The notes below the pieces were generated by a model. That model was not told the origin of the DNA and did no database searches. It saw nothing but the letters and a program-made list of their open reading frames with translations. The translations under genes and the position numbers were made by a program. Positions 10,021 to 18,878 of a stretch of 43,627 nt of DNA are shown here, piece by piece (within the stretch, counting starts at the first letter, position 1; each line of letters starts with the position of its first letter). The stretch covers positions 1-43,627 of the forward strand of contig LNEP01000009.1 in NCBI GenBank assembly GCA_001464125.1. Direction: 5' to 3'. The stretch is from Betaproteobacteria bacterium Ga0077540 (GTDB taxonomy: Bacteria > Pseudomonadota > Gammaproteobacteria > Burkholderiales > Methylophilaceae).

Positions 10021-10215
10021 TGCATATCCATTGATTTCATCAGTTTTTGGATTGCAATGTGCCAAAAATGTGCCAAGGAAATATTTCTAAACTTTTCAAT
10101 AGATGTCCTCTGTTATAGAGCAAAGAAACTTCCACCACAAAGTAGGTTTGGTGTTTAGTCACTAATGTAAGCACTCAATAGTCTCGTAAGATTATTCAAT
10201 ACTTGTAAAGTAAAA
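10021..10215. other. Non-coding gap downstream of tRNA-Leu
   Basis: No credible gene is seen on either strand. It holds a short direct repeat ATGTGCCAA / ATGTGCCAA around 10057-10078. The position just 3' of a tRNA is a usual place for integrase-mediated insertion, but no integrase gene and no second copy of the tRNA 3' end were seen here. Confidence 0.5.
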
Positions 10216-11167
10216 CTACCGTGGGCTGTTGATTAAAGAGATGTCTGCGCCAGCTGCCACTGCGTTGCGAATTAAGGCGCTTATTTCTGGACTATTAAAT
10301 TTGACCCCATATGCTATGTATGGGTAATCGTCTAACGGCGTATCTTTAGCAAAAAAAGACCATACGCTGTTTTTGTTGTAAAAGCGTTCTACGTAACTCG
10401 TGATGGCTACTAATGTGTATTGATTTTGACCAGATTTTGCTAGCCAAGGACCACCAGAGTCGCCATTAGTAGGCATTGGCTCCAATAAGTCTGTTGATGG
10501 CGGTTAAATAATTTAAAGAGCTGATAATTTCTTGCTTATAGTGAAATTGTGCCCTAGCTTTAATGTGTAGCATAGGATCTGATTCTTCATACTGCTTGGG
10601 CATAACTGCGTAAAAATCTTCTAAACTATCTAATGTTTTTTTTGATGTACAGCGAGGGTTATGTAAGGTAATTTCGTTCGCTGCATTGCCAAAACCGCAC
10701 ACTAGCACCTCACTTTGTGTAGGGTTGATATCCATGGACACAGACCTTATTTCTGGTGGAAGTGACTTGTCGAACACTAAAATGGCGATATCCAGCGCTA
10801 AGTTGTTTTGAATCTCGCTGAATGGGTGATAGAAGGCGCTTCGTAAATGGATGTTATCTGTGAGGTTGAAGTTGGTACCAACGATTGTGATTTTAGGTAG
10901 CTGGCTAACTGAATCAAGTTCTATTTCTTTTAAGCAGTGACCAGCCGTAGCTAGTATGAGTGGCTTTATGCCTATAATGACCGCACTACAAGTAGATTCA
11001 TATTTTTCCCATTCGTTAATGGAATTTAACCAGTGCTGATGGTGAATAGTTAGTTTTATTGTAAATACATCATTGGCTGGAAACTCTTGTCCATGTATGA
11101 CTGCATGGGCATTGAGTTGAAAAGAGAGCAATACGCAGATCATTATATTTTTCATAGGCAAGTTCAT
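10216..11167 (-). pseudogene. Trypsin-like serine protease (S1 family), frameshifted
   Basis: Two overlapping minus-strand frames together encode one exported chymotrypsin-fold protease. The upstream part, starting at ATG 11167 after a GTGAG ribosome site, has a signal peptide (MKNIMICVLLSFQLNAHA) and the catalytic His in TAGHC (H77) and Asp in LALDIAIL (D126). It stops at 10466. The downstream part, in a different frame, begins near 10488 and carries the catalytic Ser in GDSGGPW. A one-base shift near 10470-10500 separates Ser from His and Asp, so the gene as written cannot make an intact triad. Recent mutation, sequencing error and programmed frameshifting are all possible; no strong slippery heptamer is evident. 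Confidence 0.8.
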
Positions 11168-11350
11168 CTCACTTTTACGTGTGGAATAACTAAAAAAACA
11201 TTTCATTTCAGTTTCCATTTAATCATGGGTATGCGGCCTTTAAGAAGGAAAAAATCAGCGCGCTTATTTCAAATAATCATGACGTGATATGGGTGGACCT
11301 GCCCTATGATATTTCTTCAATCATTCATCAATGTAACATGGGGGGTATCA

Positions 11351-11815
11351 ATGATTAAGTACTTGTTTGCAATATTATTAAGCTTGCGTGTCATGACCTT
11401 ACATGCCATGCCAGAAGACACCACAAACACGCACCAAGGCCAGCCACCTGGGTTGATTACTTTTCCGCAATTTTCGATTATTGGTAAATGGAATTATCAG
11501 ATACCTAATTCAACGTGTGTTGAGACTTATGAGTTTTCAGGGGATGGAAACTTAAGAGCCTCAAGCGCAGAACAAATCACGGATAGCATTTACTTTATTT
11601 CAGACCAACATAGTGAGTTTGCATTTTATAAATTAGAGCATCAAGTGATACGGGCTAATGGTGAGAAAGATTGTGATGGCGAGATTTCTCAATCTGGAAC
11701 AAGTGCTGTGCATTATGTGCGTTTTGACGAAACCGGAAATAGCTTGGTGATGTGCCAAGACGAATCTGCTTATCTAGAGCAATGTTTTGGTCCACTGTAT
11801 CGTAGTGAACTGTAG
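11351..11815 (+). CDS. Small exported protein of unknown function
   Basis: From ATG 11351 (ribosome site GGGGG just upstream) this encodes 154 residues. A hydrophobic signal segment (YLFAILLSLRVMTLHA) precedes a mature region rich in beta-strand-like, polar sequence. It has several cysteines (in NSTCVETY, KDCDG, VMCQ and EQCFG) that could pair as disulfides in the periplasm, and a phrase GKWNYQIPNSTCVETYEF typical of small lipocalin-like or stress-type beta barrels. I do not recognise a named family. It points away from the frameshifted protease and toward the minus-strand genes beyond it. Confidence 0.7.
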   Translation: MIKYLFAILLSLRVMTLHAMPEDTTNTHQGQPPGLITFPQFSIIGKWNYQIPNSTCVETYEFSGDGNLRASSAEQITDSIYFISDQHSEFAFYKLEHQVIRANGEKDCDGEISQSGTSAVHYVRFDETGNSLVMCQDESAYLEQCFGPLYRSEL

Positions 11816-11823
11816 CTCTAAGA

Positions 11824-12180
11824 TTAGTGCGCTAGTTTTTTAACGCTATGAATGGTCCAGTGTTGTTTACCCGATACCGTGTTGGTGCAACCTAATGGAA
11901 TCAACGTGTTGTTATGATTAAAAATGTGCTTGGTATGGTCGGCCGTTTGTACATCCATAAACCAGCGATCCACCCATACTTCAACGGATACGCCTTGTTG
12001 ACTGTTGCTAAGGGACATCATGTTGCCGTCCTTCAACGCGCAGTCTGAGTCTTCAGTTTCTACTAGCTGAATATAAGAAAATTCATCAGTTAAATTACTC
12101 TCTGCCCAAGACAGTATGGACTGACTAAGCCACAATAGGGCGAGTAAACTGGATAAATAAGATAGACGGATACGTATCAT
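11824..12180 (-). CDS. Small exported protein of unknown function
   Basis: 118 residues with an N-terminal signal peptide (hydrophobic stretch YLSSLLALLWLSQSILSWA). The mature part contains two cysteines (DCALKD, LGCTN) and ends HWTIHSVKKLAH. No family is recognised. Its start overlaps the stop of the lipoprotein gene upstream by four bases (ATGA), so the two are translationally coupled. Confidence 0.7.
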   Translation of the reverse strand: MIRIRLSYLSSLLALLWLSQSILSWAESNLTDEFSYIQLVETEDSDCALKDGNMMSLSNSQQGVSVEVWVDRWFMDVQTADHTKHIFNHNNTLIPLGCTNTVSGKQHWTIHSVKKLAH

Positions 12181-12728
12181 GATTGGCTTTCATTGGTAAT
12201 CGAAAGTGACTGCATTTTTTTTATCGCTTGTGCATGGTTATGTTGGTGTTGCCTTAAGTTGATATAAAACTGGCAATAGTCCCCAAAATTGCCCACTAAA
12301 TGCGATTTTCTAACGGTTGTCATCCCCTCAAGTAATGCCAGCAACGTCACCTGAATATTAAACTTTTGCAGTAGGTCTCGTGTTTGCACCACCCGATTAG
12401 CAATAATGCGTTTGTCTTCTTTAAATTGGCTAGATAAATAATCAAGGTGTTGCTCAAACTGCTCGGCTAGTACAGTAGGCACGGTGTCATAAACCACGGC
12501 TTTGTTGTCTTGAATGGCTAACCATTTGGCTGCGATTTTACTGTCCTGAGGTGCTAGAAAAGTAGTGGAGTATAACGTTTCAATGTCTATTTCATCTGGA
12601 TTCATTTGCATAACTTGACCAGTGTTACTTTCGTTGCCAGCCACATCAGTGTTCACTTCATTTTTCTGGCAGCCTTGTAGCAAAATCATGCAAAAAATAA
12701 GGGGGAGTAGGTCAATAGGTTTCATCAC
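12177..12728 (-). CDS. Predicted lipoprotein of unknown function
   Basis: 183 residues with a clear lipoprotein signal: hydrophobic DLLPLIFCMILLQGC, lipobox LQGC, then a polar linker. The mature part is largely alpha-helical in appearance (FEQHLDYLSSQFKEDKR and similar), and a late segment contains CQFYINLRQHQHNHAQ. It is coupled to the small exported gene downstream. The family is not recognised; outer-membrane or inner-membrane anchoring cannot be told apart with confidence. Confidence 0.7.
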   Translation of the reverse strand: MMKPIDLLPLIFCMILLQGCQKNEVNTDVAGNESNTGQVMQMNPDEIDIETLYSTTFLAPQDSKIAAKWLAIQDNKAVVYDTVPTVLAEQFEQHLDYLSSQFKEDKRIIANRVVQTRDLLQKFNIQVTLLALLEGMTTVRKSHLVGNFGDYCQFYINLRQHQHNHAQAIKKMQSLSITNESQS

Positions 12729-12782
12729 AACTATCCGAATAAGCGTAAGCTAAATGAAATGAGTACCTATAGATGAATAGAA

Positions 12783-13382
12783 TCATGGTTGTGTTGTGTG
12801 AATATCAGATTCAACTTTGCTAAGGAGTGCAAACAATGCTTGATACTCCGTTGCAGAAATAATGAGGCTGTCAGCAGAGTTGTGGGTCGTTTGCATCAGT
12901 GCATCAATTGTTCGTTTGATCTCTTGAATGGTTACAGCAATTGGCTTACTTTCTGAAGAGACATAAAGTGGAGAAGGTAGGCAATAGGACGACAATAAGG
13001 TGTAAGTGCCTGTAGTGAAAGCTAAAATCCGATCTCCTGAGAAATCATCAGAAACACTTAATTGGAGTGCCTCACGGCCTTGTAGTGACCGAATTGCATC
13101 GAACTTCCAATTGAATGGCCCATGAAACACCCACTCCGCCATTTCACGTGGACTCACCTGTGTACTTTTTTGTAATTCACTAGGGTTGGATGCATAGACC
13201 TGTTCCATCCACTGTTGAAGGCATGTAGCGTGTTGCTCAAATGATTTGGCGAGGCGCTTGGTTGATGCTGCGGCATTTTCTGACTTGCTACGGTGGATTG
13301 TAGTATCTGCTAGGGCGCTGACAGCAAAGCTTGCCAGCATACACAGAGTGAGTAGCGATAGGAGCGCATTACGCACATGCAT
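12783..13382 (-). CDS. Exported protein of unknown function
   Basis: I place the start at ATG 13382, eight bases past the stop of the thioredoxin-like gene, because it gives a clean signal peptide (MHVRNALLSLLTLCMLASFAVSALA); the longer frame would run into the neighbour. The ~199-residue product has two or three cysteines (ATCLQQW, SYCLPSP) and no recognised family motif. Close spacing with the thioredoxin-like gene suggests one transcript. Confidence 0.65.
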   Translation of the reverse strand: MHVRNALLSLLTLCMLASFAVSALADTTIHRSKSENAAASTKRLAKSFEQHATCLQQWMEQVYASNPSELQKSTQVSPREMAEWVFHGPFNWKFDAIRSLQGREALQLSVSDDFSGDRILAFTTGTYTLLSSYCLPSPLYVSSESKPIAVTIQEIKRTIDALMQTTHNSADSLIISATEYQALFALLSKVESDIHTTQP

Positions 13383-13390
13383 GATTTCAC

Positions 13391-13780
13391 CTAGGTTATT
13401 TGAGGTGAAGTGGTTTTGTTTTTTGCAAAGTGGCGATTGATTTCCGTCGTATTGATGTTCTTCCACAGTTGAATCAATTGTGAAAACTCTTCTGCATTCA
13501 TGGCGCCGTGTGTACCGTCTACAATAATCTCATCGCGAATGGCTAATAATGTTGGCGCATGTTGAATATTAAAAAAATCAGTAATATGTGGGTTTGCATC
13601 AATATCAACTTTAGCAAAGGTGATTGCGGTGTGATAGTTAGCCTCTGCATCAAAAATTGGTTCAAACAACTGACATGGTTCGCACCAATCTGCAGTGAAT
13701 AACACAATCAAAAACGAATATTGTTCAATCATTTGCTTAAAGTTGCTTTCGTCTAAGGTTATAGTTTTCATATCAGTCAT
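13391..13780 (-). CDS. Thioredoxin-like protein (CEPC active site)
   Basis: 129 residues with a thioredoxin fold signature: the strand LIVLFTADWCEPCQLFEPIF contains the redox pair C-E-P-C, followed by FAKVDIDANPHI and the cis-proline region HAPTLL. The usual C-G-P-C is changed to C-E-P-C, which typically shifts redox potential. There is no signal peptide, so it acts in the cytoplasm as written. It lies directly upstream of an exported cysteine-containing protein. The C-terminal ~20 residues extend past the thioredoxin fold. Confidence 0.85.
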   Translation of the reverse strand: MTDMKTITLDESNFKQMIEQYSFLIVLFTADWCEPCQLFEPIFDAEANYHTAITFAKVDIDANPHITDFFNIQHAPTLLAIRDEIIVDGTHGAMNAEEFSQLIQLWKNINTTEINRHFAKNKTTSPQIT

Positions 13781-13797
13781 TGTTGTTAACTAGCGAT

Positions 13798-14172
13798 TTA
13801 AAATGCAAAGGAGAAGTTGACACATTTATCATTGGCAAATGTGAGTTCTATTAGTTTGTAAATTTTCTTATCATTAAATTTAACTATCTTGCTGTAGTAC
13901 CACATTTCTACTGCGTCTTTTTTCAAACGGGTATCACCCGCTTTTTCAGTAAATTGGTCAGCCGTTTCAGGGCGGGTTGCAATCGTTTTTTTGTCAGGTT
14001 TGCCTAATATTTTTTGTACTTCTTTGCGAGATTTTCCGTCAAATGCTTTGATAAATTCCTGCTCTGTATAGATTACTTTTTCACTCGAATTGATTTGCTT
14101 GGCATGACACACGGTGGACAGGCTAATGAAAAACAAGCCAATAAAAATGCATACAGAGCGTGTGATAGACAT
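13798..14172 (-). CDS. Exported small protein, possibly SmpA/OmlA-like
   Basis: 124 residues with a signal peptide (SVCIFIGLFFISLSTVCHA). The mature sequence contains FDGKSRKEVQKILGKPDKK, which resembles the helix-turn segment of SmpA/OmlA (BamE-like) folds where a 'G-x-x-x-x-x-V-x-x-x-L-G-x-P' pattern recurs. That link is a pattern judgement only. It is the first gene of the minus-strand run 13798-11824, and a palindrome (14238-14252) lies in its upstream region. Confidence 0.65.
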   Translation of the reverse strand: MSITRSVCIFIGLFFISLSTVCHAKQINSSEKVIYTEQEFIKAFDGKSRKEVQKILGKPDKKTIATRPETADQFTEKAGDTRLKKDAVEMWYYSKIVKFNDKKIYKLIELTFANDKCVNFSFAF

Positions 14173-14237
14173 GGTGAGTTGCTTTACATAAGTGGTGATT
14201 GATTTGCTTATGCTATAGCGTTGCCTGTAGGCGCAAT

Positions 14238-14252
14238 AGTGAATGATTCACT
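14238..14252. promoter_or_regulatory. 15-base palindrome AGTGAATGATTCACT
   Basis: A perfect palindrome with one central base lies between the response-regulator stop and the exported gene starting at 14172. Its left part, ATAGTGAATGATTC (14237-), matches ATAGTGAATCATTC upstream of the divergent kinase/mxaF region (15911-) at 13 of 14 bases. This suggests the same DNA-binding protein could act at both places. It could instead be a hairpin ending the regulator transcript, though no T-run follows. Confidence 0.45.
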
Positions 14253-14257
14253 CTTTA

Positions 14258-14917
14258 CTATGGCAAAGGTTCCCGTTTCCCTACCACCCCATGAAGAATT
14301 GCCAAGTGCACAAGATTTGCAGTGGTTTGAACATCTAGTTTTTGCTTAATTTGCGTCTGAATATTGGCTACTGTTTTATATGAGATATTCAGGCTGTTAG
14401 AAATCTGGCTTAGAGAGTTGCCATCCACAATTTGCCTGAACACCTCAAACTCTCTAGCCGTCAGTTTTTCCAAAGGGCGCTTGTTGTCATTGACATGATC
14501 GATGGCTAAATTTTGCGCGAGTTTTTGGCCGATATATCTTTGACCATTCATAATCTTGCTGACTGCATCCAGCAGTGTTTGCGCATCATCCGTTTTAATT
14601 ACGTAGCCTTTTGCCCCTGCTTGGATAGCGCGCGTGGCGTAAATGCTGTCCTCGTGCATGCTGTAAATTAAGATTTTGGCATTCTTGTCTCGCAGCAATA
14701 TTCTATTGAGCGCCTCTAGGCCACCTATGCCTGCCATGTCTAGGTCAATAATGGCTAAATTGGGCTGGTGTTTTTGCCATAATAATATGGCCTCTTCGCC
14801 AGAGCCGCCTTCTGCTACAACGGTATAGCCCCATTGTTGCAACAGGCTCTTAAGCCCCTGCCTAACGACGACATGATCATCAATCAGTAGAATTGTTTTG
14901 TTGATTTGGTAGTTCAT
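14258..14917 (-). CDS. NarL/FixJ-family response regulator next to mxaF
   Basis: 219 residues: receiver domain (~8-120) with the acidic pair DD (13-14), phospho-acceptor D58 in AIIDLD and the lysine of GYVIK, then a LuxR-type helix-turn-helix (~155-212; LTAREFEVFRQIVDG, ISYKTVANIQTQIKQKL). It is translationally coupled to the kinase upstream (four-base overlap). Its position, divergent from the mxa operon, suggests control of methanol oxidation genes, as do the MxaB/MxbM/MoxX-type regulators of other methylotrophs. I do not assign one of those names because orthology cannot be established here. Confidence 0.92.
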   Translation of the reverse strand: MNYQINKTILLIDDHVVVRQGLKSLLQQWGYTVVAEGGSGEEAILLWQKHQPNLAIIDLDMAGIGGLEALNRILLRDKNAKILIYSMHEDSIYATRAIQAGAKGYVIKTDDAQTLLDAVSKIMNGQRYIGQKLAQNLAIDHVNDNKRPLEKLTAREFEVFRQIVDGNSLSQISNSLNISYKTVANIQTQIKQKLDVQTTANLVHLAILHGVVGKREPLP

Positions 14918-15891
14918 GGTGTCAATGTACCTTCATGATCTTTGAAATGTTGGGTAGGAATCAACACTTGTAAGGTTGTCCCTTGCGCGATGACACTGTG
15001 GATATTAATTTCGCCTTGCAGGGCATGTATGCGTTCACGCATGCCAATCAAGCCAAAGCCATATTTTTTTGTAGTTTGCTGAATACCAATCCCGTTATCA
15101 CGAATCAATAGCGAGATAGCAGCTTTAGCTTGGTCAAATGTTAAAGAGATATTGATTTGGCTAGCATGGGCATGTTTTGAGATGTTGGTCAGTGCTTCCT
15201 GCACAACCCGATATAGCGTGATATTGGTTTTTTCACTAAAGGATTGAATCGTCTCATCTATATCAATAGATGCCTTGATATTGGGGTTATACGTGAGCCA
15301 CTCCTGAACCACAGCTTTTAGAGCAGCGACTATGCCTTGACTATCTAAAGTGGAAGGCCTCAAGCGCCGAATCAGCTTTCTTGAAATGTTTCTAGTCATT
15401 CTGCAATTGTTTGAAATACGCTTGGCTAGCAGTGCAATATTGTCATCCTCATAACTGACCAGCGTTGCAATATCTAAGCTAATCCCAGTAAGAAACTGAC
15501 CAATATCATCATGCAGTTCTCTCGCTAGCTCTAAACGTTCACGCTCTTGTACTTCTAATACATGCTGCGTCAATAACTTATTTTCTGCTAGCAATACTGC
15601 ATTGTCTTTTTCTGCCAATTCCTTCAATGCAATAGTCTCTTTTAATTCAGTCATTCTATTTTTAGTAAAGAACGCCATAGATAAAGCGATGAAGAGGATG
15701 AGATAGGGTAATTCATCCAGTTGAAACTCCTCATATTTAGCTAGGCTATCGGAGATGAGTTCTGCCAGATTGATATACAACACCAAGCTATAAAGTAGGC
15801 TGACGCAAATAGCTAGAAAAATGACATCACGTTTTACAGGGCTTAATGCCTGCCAAAATTTTGTTAATACTTTCATGGCCTGTATTTTCAC
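14914..15891 (-). CDS. Membrane histidine kinase (HisKA_3 type) next to mxaF
   Basis: 325 residues (or 320 from the internal ATG at 15876). Two membrane segments (~22-42 and ~60-76) flank a very short external loop containing FQLDELP. A coiled-coil follows (~80-115), then the HisKA_3 dimerization box with phospho-acceptor His in ARELHDDIGQ (H127), and the ATPase domain with N box EALTNISKHAHA and G box KYGFGLIGMRER. It lacks a large periplasmic sensor domain. It shares layout and the [LI]DELP motif with the kinase beside xoxF. It pairs with the regulator downstream and is divergent from mxaF. Confidence 0.92.
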   Translation of the reverse strand: MKIQAMKVLTKFWQALSPVKRDVIFLAICVSLLYSLVLYINLAELISDSLAKYEEFQLDELPYLILFIALSMAFFTKNRMTELKETIALKELAEKDNAVLLAENKLLTQHVLEVQERERLELARELHDDIGQFLTGISLDIATLVSYEDDNIALLAKRISNNCRMTRNISRKLIRRLRPSTLDSQGIVAALKAVVQEWLTYNPNIKASIDIDETIQSFSEKTNITLYRVVQEALTNISKHAHASQINISLTFDQAKAAISLLIRDNGIGIQQTTKKYGFGLIGMRERIHALQGEINIHSVIAQGTTLQVLIPTQHFKDHEGTLTP

Positions 15892-15914
15892 TTAAACGGC
15901 TAGTCGGATGATAG

Positions 15915-16015
15915 TGAATCATTCCCGCCCATCAGGAAAAGTAAAAAAACTAATTCCAATTTGTAACAAATTATGACGAGAGGGAACCTTTTATCGGTAC
16001 AGCGGGAATTATTCA
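15915..16015. promoter_or_regulatory. Widely spaced inverted repeat between kinase and mxaF (mxa-type site)
   Basis: TGAATCATTCCCGC at 15915-15928 is matched at 13 of 14 positions by the inverse, GCGGGAATTATTCA, at 16002-16015. The 73 bases between the arms hold a perfect 15-base palindrome AATTTGTAACAAATT (15958-15972). The element sits upstream of both the kinase and mxaF (95 bases before its ATG), as expected for operators of a dimeric NarL-type regulator. Binding is inferred. Confidence 0.6.
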
Positions 16016-16109
16016 TCTTAATTAATCGTGCTGACAGGCTCAATATTCGGTTGCGCCATTGCAGATGTGATGGTTGGTTTTTAATTTTAACCTTATAGAG
16101 GGGACATTT

Positions 16110-17900
16110 ATGAATAAGCGCAAACTGATAGGGGTGGCCGTAGGGGGGCTGCTAACCTTGAGTGTAAGCCATGCTGTGTATGCAGATGCGGATTTGGATA
16201 AACGTGTGCAAGATCCAAACCAATGGGCAACACAAACAGGTAATTACTTTAGTCAACACAACAGTACGTTAACGCAAATTAACAAAAATAATGTAAAAAA
16301 TGTAAAAGCAGCTTGGTCATTTTCAACTGGTGTGTTGCATGGGCATGAAGGTGCGCCATTAGTGATTGGCGACATGATGTATGTACACTCTGCTTTTCCA
16401 AACAATACATACGCAATCAACTTAAATGACCCGGGCAAAATTGTTTGGTCACACAAGCCAAAACAAGATGCTTCAACCAAAGCTGTGATGTGTTGTGACA
16501 TTGTGGACCGTGGCGTGGCTTACGGTGCTGGTCAAATTGTAAAAAAACAAGCAGATGGTCACTTGCTTGCATTGGACGCAAAAACAGGTAAAGAAAACTG
16601 GAAAATTGAGTTGTGCGACCCTAAAGTGGGTATGACACTCACGCAAGCGCCGTACGTGGTTAAAGACACTGTGTTGATTGGCTGTTCAGGTGCTGAGCTA
16701 GGTGTGCGTGGCGCTGTGAACGCGGTGGATTTAAAAACAGGTGAATTGAAATGGCGTGCATTTGCAACGGGTTCTGATGAGTCTGTACGTTTGGCTAAAA
16801 ACTTCAACGAAAAAAATCCACACTACGGTCAATTTGGTTTAGGTACGAAAACTTGGGAAGGTGACGCTTGGAAAATCGGCGGCGGCACTAACTGGGGTTG
16901 GTATGCCTATGATCCAAAATTAAATCTTTTCTACTACGGCTCTGGTAACCCAGCACCATGGAATGAAACGATGCGTCCTGGCGACAACAAATGGACCATG
17001 ACAATTTGGGCACGTGATGTTGACACAGGTATGGCGAAATGGGGCTACCAAAAGACACCACATGATGAGTGGGATTTTGCTGGTGTGAACCAAATGGTGC
17101 TGACGGATCAGCCTGTAAAAGGCAAAGTCACTCCGCTATTAACGCATATTGACCGCAACGGCATTATGTATACGTTAAATCGTGATACTGGTGAATTGAT
17201 TTTGGCGGACAAAGTAGACCCAGCGGTCAACGTGTTCAAAAAAGTGGATTTGAAATCAGGCTTACCAGTACGTGATCCGGAGTTCTCAACACGTATGGAC
17301 CACAAAGGTACCAATATTTGTCCATCTGCGATGGGCTTCCATAACCAAGGTGTTGACTCTTACGATCCTGAAAGCCGCACGTTATATGCTGGTTTAAATC
17401 ACATTTGTATGGATTGGGAGCCGTTCATGTTGCCATACCGTGCAGGCCAATTCTTCGTGGGTGCAACACTCGCGATGTACCCTGGCCCAAATGGCCCAAC
17501 CAAGAAAGAAATGGGTCAAGTACGTGCATTTGATACGGTCACAGGCAAAGTGAAATGGACCAAATGGGAGAAATTCGCAGCTTGGGGCGGTACGTTATAC
17601 ACCAAAGGCGGTTTGGTTTGGTACAACACATTAGATGGTCATATCAAAGCATTGGATAAGAACAATGGTAATGAGTTGTGGAAATTCAAAATGCCATCAG
17701 GTGGTATCGGTTCACCCATGACTTACTCATTCAAAGGTAAACAATACGTTGGCAGCATGTACGGCGTAGGTGGTTGGCCTGGTGTAGGTTTGGTGTTCGA
17801 CTTAACTGACCCAAGTGCTGGTTTGGGTGCGGTGGGTGCATTTAAAGAACTCCAACATCACACCAATATGGGTGGCGGTTTAATGGTGTTCAGTCTGTAA
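16110..17900 (+). CDS. mxaF: Methanol dehydrogenase large subunit, calcium type
   Basis: A pyrroloquinoline-quinone enzyme that oxidizes methanol to formaldehyde in the periplasm, passing electrons to cytochrome cL. I start at ATG 16110 behind GAGGGG, which gives a normal signal peptide ending VYA before DADLDKRV; 596 residues. Family marks include the vicinal disulfide cysteines C128-C129 (MCCD), the GHEGAP region, and the tryptophan-docking beta-propeller blades. The catalytic Asp is D322 in DEWDFAG; the residue two positions later is Ala324, where lanthanide enzymes have Asp, so this is the Ca-dependent MxaF form. It heads the mxaFJGIRSACKLD operon. A strong hairpin follows before mxaJ, and the shared control region lies upstream. 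Confidence 0.98.
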   Translation: MNKRKLIGVAVGGLLTLSVSHAVYADADLDKRVQDPNQWATQTGNYFSQHNSTLTQINKNNVKNVKAAWSFSTGVLHGHEGAPLVIGDMMYVHSAFPNNTYAINLNDPGKIVWSHKPKQDASTKAVMCCDIVDRGVAYGAGQIVKKQADGHLLALDAKTGKENWKIELCDPKVGMTLTQAPYVVKDTVLIGCSGAELGVRGAVNAVDLKTGELKWRAFATGSDESVRLAKNFNEKNPHYGQFGLGTKTWEGDAWKIGGGTNWGWYAYDPKLNLFYYGSGNPAPWNETMRPGDNKWTMTIWARDVDTGMAKWGYQKTPHDEWDFAGVNQMVLTDQPVKGKVTPLLTHIDRNGIMYTLNRDTGELILADKVDPAVNVFKKVDLKSGLPVRDPEFSTRMDHKGTNICPSAMGFHNQGVDSYDPESRTLYAGLNHICMDWEPFMLPYRAGQFFVGATLAMYPGPNGPTKKEMGQVRAFDTVTGKVKWTKWEKFAAWGGTLYTKGGLVWYNTLDGHIKALDKNNGNELWKFKMPSGGIGSPMTYSFKGKQYVGSMYGVGGWPGVGLVFDLTDPSAGLGAVGAFKELQHHTNMGGGLMVFSL

Positions 17901-17915
17901 TTTGTAACTAGGGAA

Positions 17916-17952
17916 GCTGTGGCGTGGAGGTGAGTTGCCTCCACGTTGCAGC
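17916..17952 (+). promoter_or_regulatory. Hairpin between mxaF and mxaJ
   Basis: A continuous 15-bp stem (17916-17930 with 17938-17952, three G-U pairs, core CGTGGAGG/CCTCCACG) begins 16 bases after the mxaF stop. There is no T-run, so it is more likely a processing or stability element, or a weak attenuator, than a full terminator. It could help keep mxaF mRNA more abundant than the rest of the operon. Confidence 0.7.
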
Positions 17953-18028
17953 CAACTCAATCCTCAGTAGAAATCCTAGCTGTTGAGTCATAACTTAAGC
18001 GCAATATAAATAAGGCGATACGAATTTT

Positions 18029-18853
18029 ATGTTTAAAAAACAACAAGTATTTAGTTTGCTTTCGATAGTAGCTGGTGTGTTTTGTTTGCTGACATCGCAA
18101 GCCCATGCAGATGAGTTGAGAGTCTGCGCTGGTGAAAATGAAATGCCATTTTCGAATGTGAAAAAAGAGGGCTTTGAGAATGCGCTTGCTGAAATTATTG
18201 GGCAAGGCCTCGGTAAAAAAGTGGAGTTTGTGTTTTGGAAAGACCCACGATATTCAGTAAGAGATTTCTTAGATAAGAATAAATGTGATGTGGTGTTTGG
18301 GATGGATGCTGGTGATCCAAGGGTATTGAAAACTAAGCCATATTTTAGAAGTGGCTATGTGTTTGTGACCAAAGCAGACCGCGAGATTGATGTTTCTTCT
18401 TGGAATGATGATTTGCTAAAAGTGAAGACGTTTCGCGTAGGTGTGTTGCCGGATAGTCCAGGCAAAGTGATGCTTCTGCAAATCAACCGTTTTGATGACA
18501 TGTTTGATTACTTTGCAGAAATTCAAGGCTACAAATCCACGCGCAATAACTATATCCGTGTTGAGCCGTCACGACTGGTGAATGATGTGGAGAGTGAGAG
18601 GCTGCACGCTGCTGAGTTGTGGGCGCCTGAAGCTGCACGCTATGTGCGTGATGCTAAATCGAAATTAAAAATGCAAGTGATTAAAGATGATGCGAAAAAG
18701 TCCAATGGGGTGAAAGTGCCGATGCATTACGACGTGGTGATGGGCGTGCGAAAAGACGATACCGCATTGCAGCAAGCACTCAATAAAGTGATTGATGAGA
18801 AAAAGTCAGACATTGACGCACTGCTTAAACAAGAAGGTATTCCGTTGCTTTAG
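18029..18853 (+). CDS. mxaJ: MxaJ, periplasmic solute-binding-like protein of methanol oxidation
   Basis: 274 residues with a signal peptide (VFSLLSIVAGVFCLLTSQAHA). The mature protein opens LRVCAGENEMPFSN and continues with the type II periplasmic binding fold. It ends with the MGVRKDD...ALNKVID region typical of the quinoprotein-dehydrogenase-associated binding proteins. MxaJ is needed for active methanol dehydrogenase, acting in the periplasm as an assembly partner for MxaFI. Its place between mxaF and mxaG matches the standard order. It is related to the N-terminal half of the ankyrin fusion at 39071. Confidence 0.95.
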   Translation: MFKKQQVFSLLSIVAGVFCLLTSQAHADELRVCAGENEMPFSNVKKEGFENALAEIIGQGLGKKVEFVFWKDPRYSVRDFLDKNKCDVVFGMDAGDPRVLKTKPYFRSGYVFVTKADREIDVSSWNDDLLKVKTFRVGVLPDSPGKVMLLQINRFDDMFDYFAEIQGYKSTRNNYIRVEPSRLVNDVESERLHAAELWAPEAARYVRDAKSKLKMQVIKDDAKKSNGVKVPMHYDVVMGVRKDDTALQQALNKVIDEKKSDIDALLKQEGIPLL

Positions 18854-18878
18854 GGCGTAAAGATTTTTAATTAAATGG

